A stretch of DNA of 64,000 nucleotides from Pseudomonadota bacterium (GTDB lineage: Bacteria; Pseudomonadota; Gammaproteobacteria; Burkholderiales; Burkholderiaceae_E). Under the pieces are notes generated by a model. It was not told the origin of the DNA, made no database searches, and was given only the letters and a program-made list of their open reading frames with translations. Positions 62,198 to 64,000 of this stretch are shown here, in pieces. The stretch covers positions 1-64,000 of the forward strand of contig JAEWFA010000050.1 in the NCBI GenBank assembly GCA_023389055.1, in the 5' to 3' direction. Position 1 is the first letter of the stretch. Every line of letters starts with the position of its first letter. Made by a program: the position numbers and the translations under genes.

Positions 62198-64000
62198 ATG
62201 GTCCAGATCACTCTTCCCGATGGCTCGCAGCGCCGCTTCGATGCGCCGCCCACCGTAGCCGACGTCGCCGCCTCGATCGGCAGCGGCCTTGCGCGCGCCG
62301 CGCTCGCCGGCAAGGTCGACGGCAAGCTGGTCGATACCTCGTACCGCATCGATCACGATGCGAAAGTCGCCGTCATTACCGACCGCGACCCCGAAGGGCT
62401 CGACGTGCTGCGCCATTCCACGGCGCACCTGCTCGCCTACGCGGTGAAGTCGCTGTTTCCCGACGCGCAGGTCACGATCGGCCCGGTGATCGAAAACGGC
62501 TTCTATTACGACTTCTCGTACAAGCGACCGTTCACGCCCGAAGACCTGGAAGCGATCGAAGCGAAGATGGCCGAGCTTGCAAGGCGCGACGAGCCGGTCG
62601 TGCGCGAGTCGTGGGAGCGCGACGACGCCGTGCGTTTCTTCGAGTCGATCGGCGAGCACTACAAGGCGGAGATCATCGCGTCGATCCCGTCGGCCGAGCC
62701 GATCACGCTGTATCGCGAGGGCGAGTTCGTCGACCTGTGCCGCGGCCCGCACGTGCCGTCCACCGGCAAGCTGAAGGTCTTCAAGCTGATGAAGCTCGCC
62801 GGCGCCTACTGGCGCGGCAATTCGAACAACGAGATGCTCCAGCGCATCTACGGCACCGCCTGGGCGAAGAAGGAAGAGCAGGACGCCTACCTTCACATGC
62901 TCGAGGAGGCCGAGAAGCGCGATCATCGCAGGCTCGGTCGCGAGCTCGATCTCTTCCACATGCAGGACGAAGCGCCGGGACTGGTGTTCTGGCACCCGAA
63001 GGGCTGGGCGATCTGGCAGCAGGTCGAGCAGTACATGCGTCGCGTCTACCGCGAAACCGGCTATCTCGAGGTGAAAGGTCCGCAGATCCTCGATCGAAGC
63101 CTGTGGGAGCGCACCGGTCACTGGCAGAACTATCGCGAGAACATGTTCACGACCGAGTCGGAGAACCGGTCGTACGCGCTCAAGCCGATGAACTGCCCGG
63201 GGCATATTCAGATCTTCAAGTCCGACCTGCGCTCATACCGCGATCTGCCGTTGCGCTACGGCGAGTTCGGCCAGTGCCATCGCAATGAGCCCTCCGGGGC
63301 GCTGCACGGGATCATGCGCGTGCGCGGCTTCACGCAGGACGACGGCCACGCCTTCGTCACCGAAGACCAGATCCTCGACGAGTGCATCGCGTTCACGCGC
63401 GACCTGCAGCGCGTCTACCGCGACTTCGGCTTCGAGCACATCCTGTATCGCATCGCGACGCGCCCCGAGATGCGCGTGGGCTCCGACGATCTATGGGACA
63501 AGGCCGAGGCGGCGCTCGACGAGAGCCTGCGCCGCGCCGGCGTCGAATTCACGATCGCGCCGGGCGAGGGCGCCTTCTACGGGCCGAAGATCGAGTACAC
63601 GCTGAAGGACGCGATCGGGCGCGCCTGGCAGTGCGGAACGATCCAGGTCGACTTCAACATGGCCGGGCTGCTCGGCGCGGAGTACGTCGCCGAAGACAAC
63701 TCGCGCCGCGTGCCGGTGATGCTGCACCGGGCGATCGTCGGCTCGATGGAGCGCTTCATCGGCATCCTGATCGAGAACCATGCCGGTGCGATGCCGATGT
63801 GGCTCGCGCCGGTGCAGGCGGTAGTCGCCACGATCACCGAGGCGCAGGCGCCGTATGCGCGCGAGGTTGCCGAAAGCCTCGTAAAACAAGGATTTAGGGT
63901 CGAGTGCGATTTGCGGAACGAGAAAATCAACTATAAAATCCGCGAGCACAGCCTGCAGAAGGTGCCGTACCTCCTCGTCGTCGGCGACAAGGAGCGGCAG
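62198..64000 (+). CDS. thrS: Threonyl-tRNA synthetase (3' end cut by window)
   Basis: 601 residues are visible from the ATG at 62198; the family is about 640. Order: TGS domain (1-60, VQITLPDGSQRRFDAPPTVADVAASIG), editing domain with HSTAHLLAYAV and CRGPHVPSTG, then the class II core with motif 2 YGEFGQCHRNEPSGALHGIMRVRGFTQDDGHAF and motif 3 VPVMLHRAIVGSMERFIGILIE, and the start of the anticodon domain. Start MVQITLPDG is the standard N-terminus; no good ribosome site. The 62059-62197 leader has no gene. infC and the ribosomal-protein genes usually follow, beyond this window. Confidence 0.97.
   Translation, partial: MVQITLPDGSQRRFDAPPTVADVAASIGSGLARAALAGKVDGKLVDTSYRIDHDAKVAVITDRDPEGLDVLRHSTAHLLAYAVKSLFPDAQVTIGPVIENGFYYDFSYKRPFTPEDLEAIEAKMAELARRDEPVVRESWERDDAVRFFESIGEHYKAEIIASIPSAEPITLYREGEFVDLCRGPHVPSTGKLKVFKLMKLAGAYWRGNSNNEMLQRIYGTAWAKKEEQDAYLHMLEEAEKRDHRRLGRELDLFHMQDEAPGLVFWHPKGWAIWQQVEQYMRRVYRETGYLEVKGPQILDRSLWERTGHWQNYRENMFTTESENRSYALKPMNCPGHIQIFKSDLRSYRDLPLRYGEFGQCHRNEPSGALHGIMRVRGFTQDDGHAFVTEDQILDECIAFTRDLQRVYRDFGFEHILYRIATRPEMRVGSDDLWDKAEAALDESLRRAGVEFTIAPGEGAFYGPKIEYTLKDAIGRAWQCGTIQVDFNMAGLLGAEYVAEDNSRRVPVMLHRAIVGSMERFIGILIENHAGAMPMWLAPVQAVVATITEAQAPYAREVAESLVKQGFRVECDLRNEKINYKIREHSLQKVPYLLVVGDKERQ

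Overview
The window is a chromosomal stretch of a high-GC betaproteobacterium, most likely Burkholderiales. The evidence is the strongly GC-biased third codon positions, the linked blocks argH-algZ-algR-hemC-hemD-hemX-hemY and trxB-crp/fnr-ftsK-lolA-MFS-rarA-serS, the nadE-glnB pair, the DUF1631 gene, and many TRAP and Liv transporters. I see no rRNA, CRISPR array, transposase or integrase. Coding density is very high, and many genes overlap by 1-32 bases with TTG or GTG starts.

Layout. 1-3008: tail of a GntR/FCD regulator, a universal stress protein, an ACMSD-type amidohydrolase and a SpmA-SpmB fusion membrane protein. 3009-4938: a TPP riboswitch driving a CytX-type thiamine-precursor transporter, then an isoprenylcysteine-methyltransferase-like protein. 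5024-8060: a luciferase-like monooxygenase, then a promoter, a SAM-II-type riboswitch and an intrinsic terminator ahead of metX-metW. 8128-11084 (minus): an operon of a RuBisCO-like protein, a cupin and a PQQ-type sugar dehydrogenase. 11234-15943: a secreted 1569-residue RHS/YD-repeat protein ending in a DUF2235/Tle1-like hydrolase, followed by a repeat-rich spacer. 16338-23609: TRAP genes dctM and dctQ, a CorC/HlyC-type protein, and a TAXI receptor with its fused permease.

23620-36954: argH diverges from algZ-algR-hemCDXY, and the plus-strand run continues without a gap into an RND efflux operon (adaptor, HAE1 pump, NodT-type outer-membrane factor). 36900-43270: a GNAT-like protein, nadE, glnB, a DUF4126 protein, a MobA-like nucleotidyltransferase, an Smr endonuclease and trxB. 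43428-51156: a Crp/Fnr regulator, ftsK, lolA, an MFS transporter, rarA and serS, then tRNA-Ser(CGA). 51639-58968: a DUF1631 protein and a complete Liv branched-chain amino acid ABC operon with a strong terminator after livK. 59027-61913: a divergent FbpC/FbpB-type iron ABC pair without a binding protein. 61982-64000: tRNA-Val(GAC) and the start of thrS, which runs off the right edge.

The most interesting items are the RuBisCO-like protein/cupin pair (a candidate sulfur-salvage or sugar-phosphate isomerase module), the Sec-exported RHS-hydrolase with no visible immunity gene, and two riboswitches, one of which (SAM-II type before metX) is followed at once by an intrinsic terminator.
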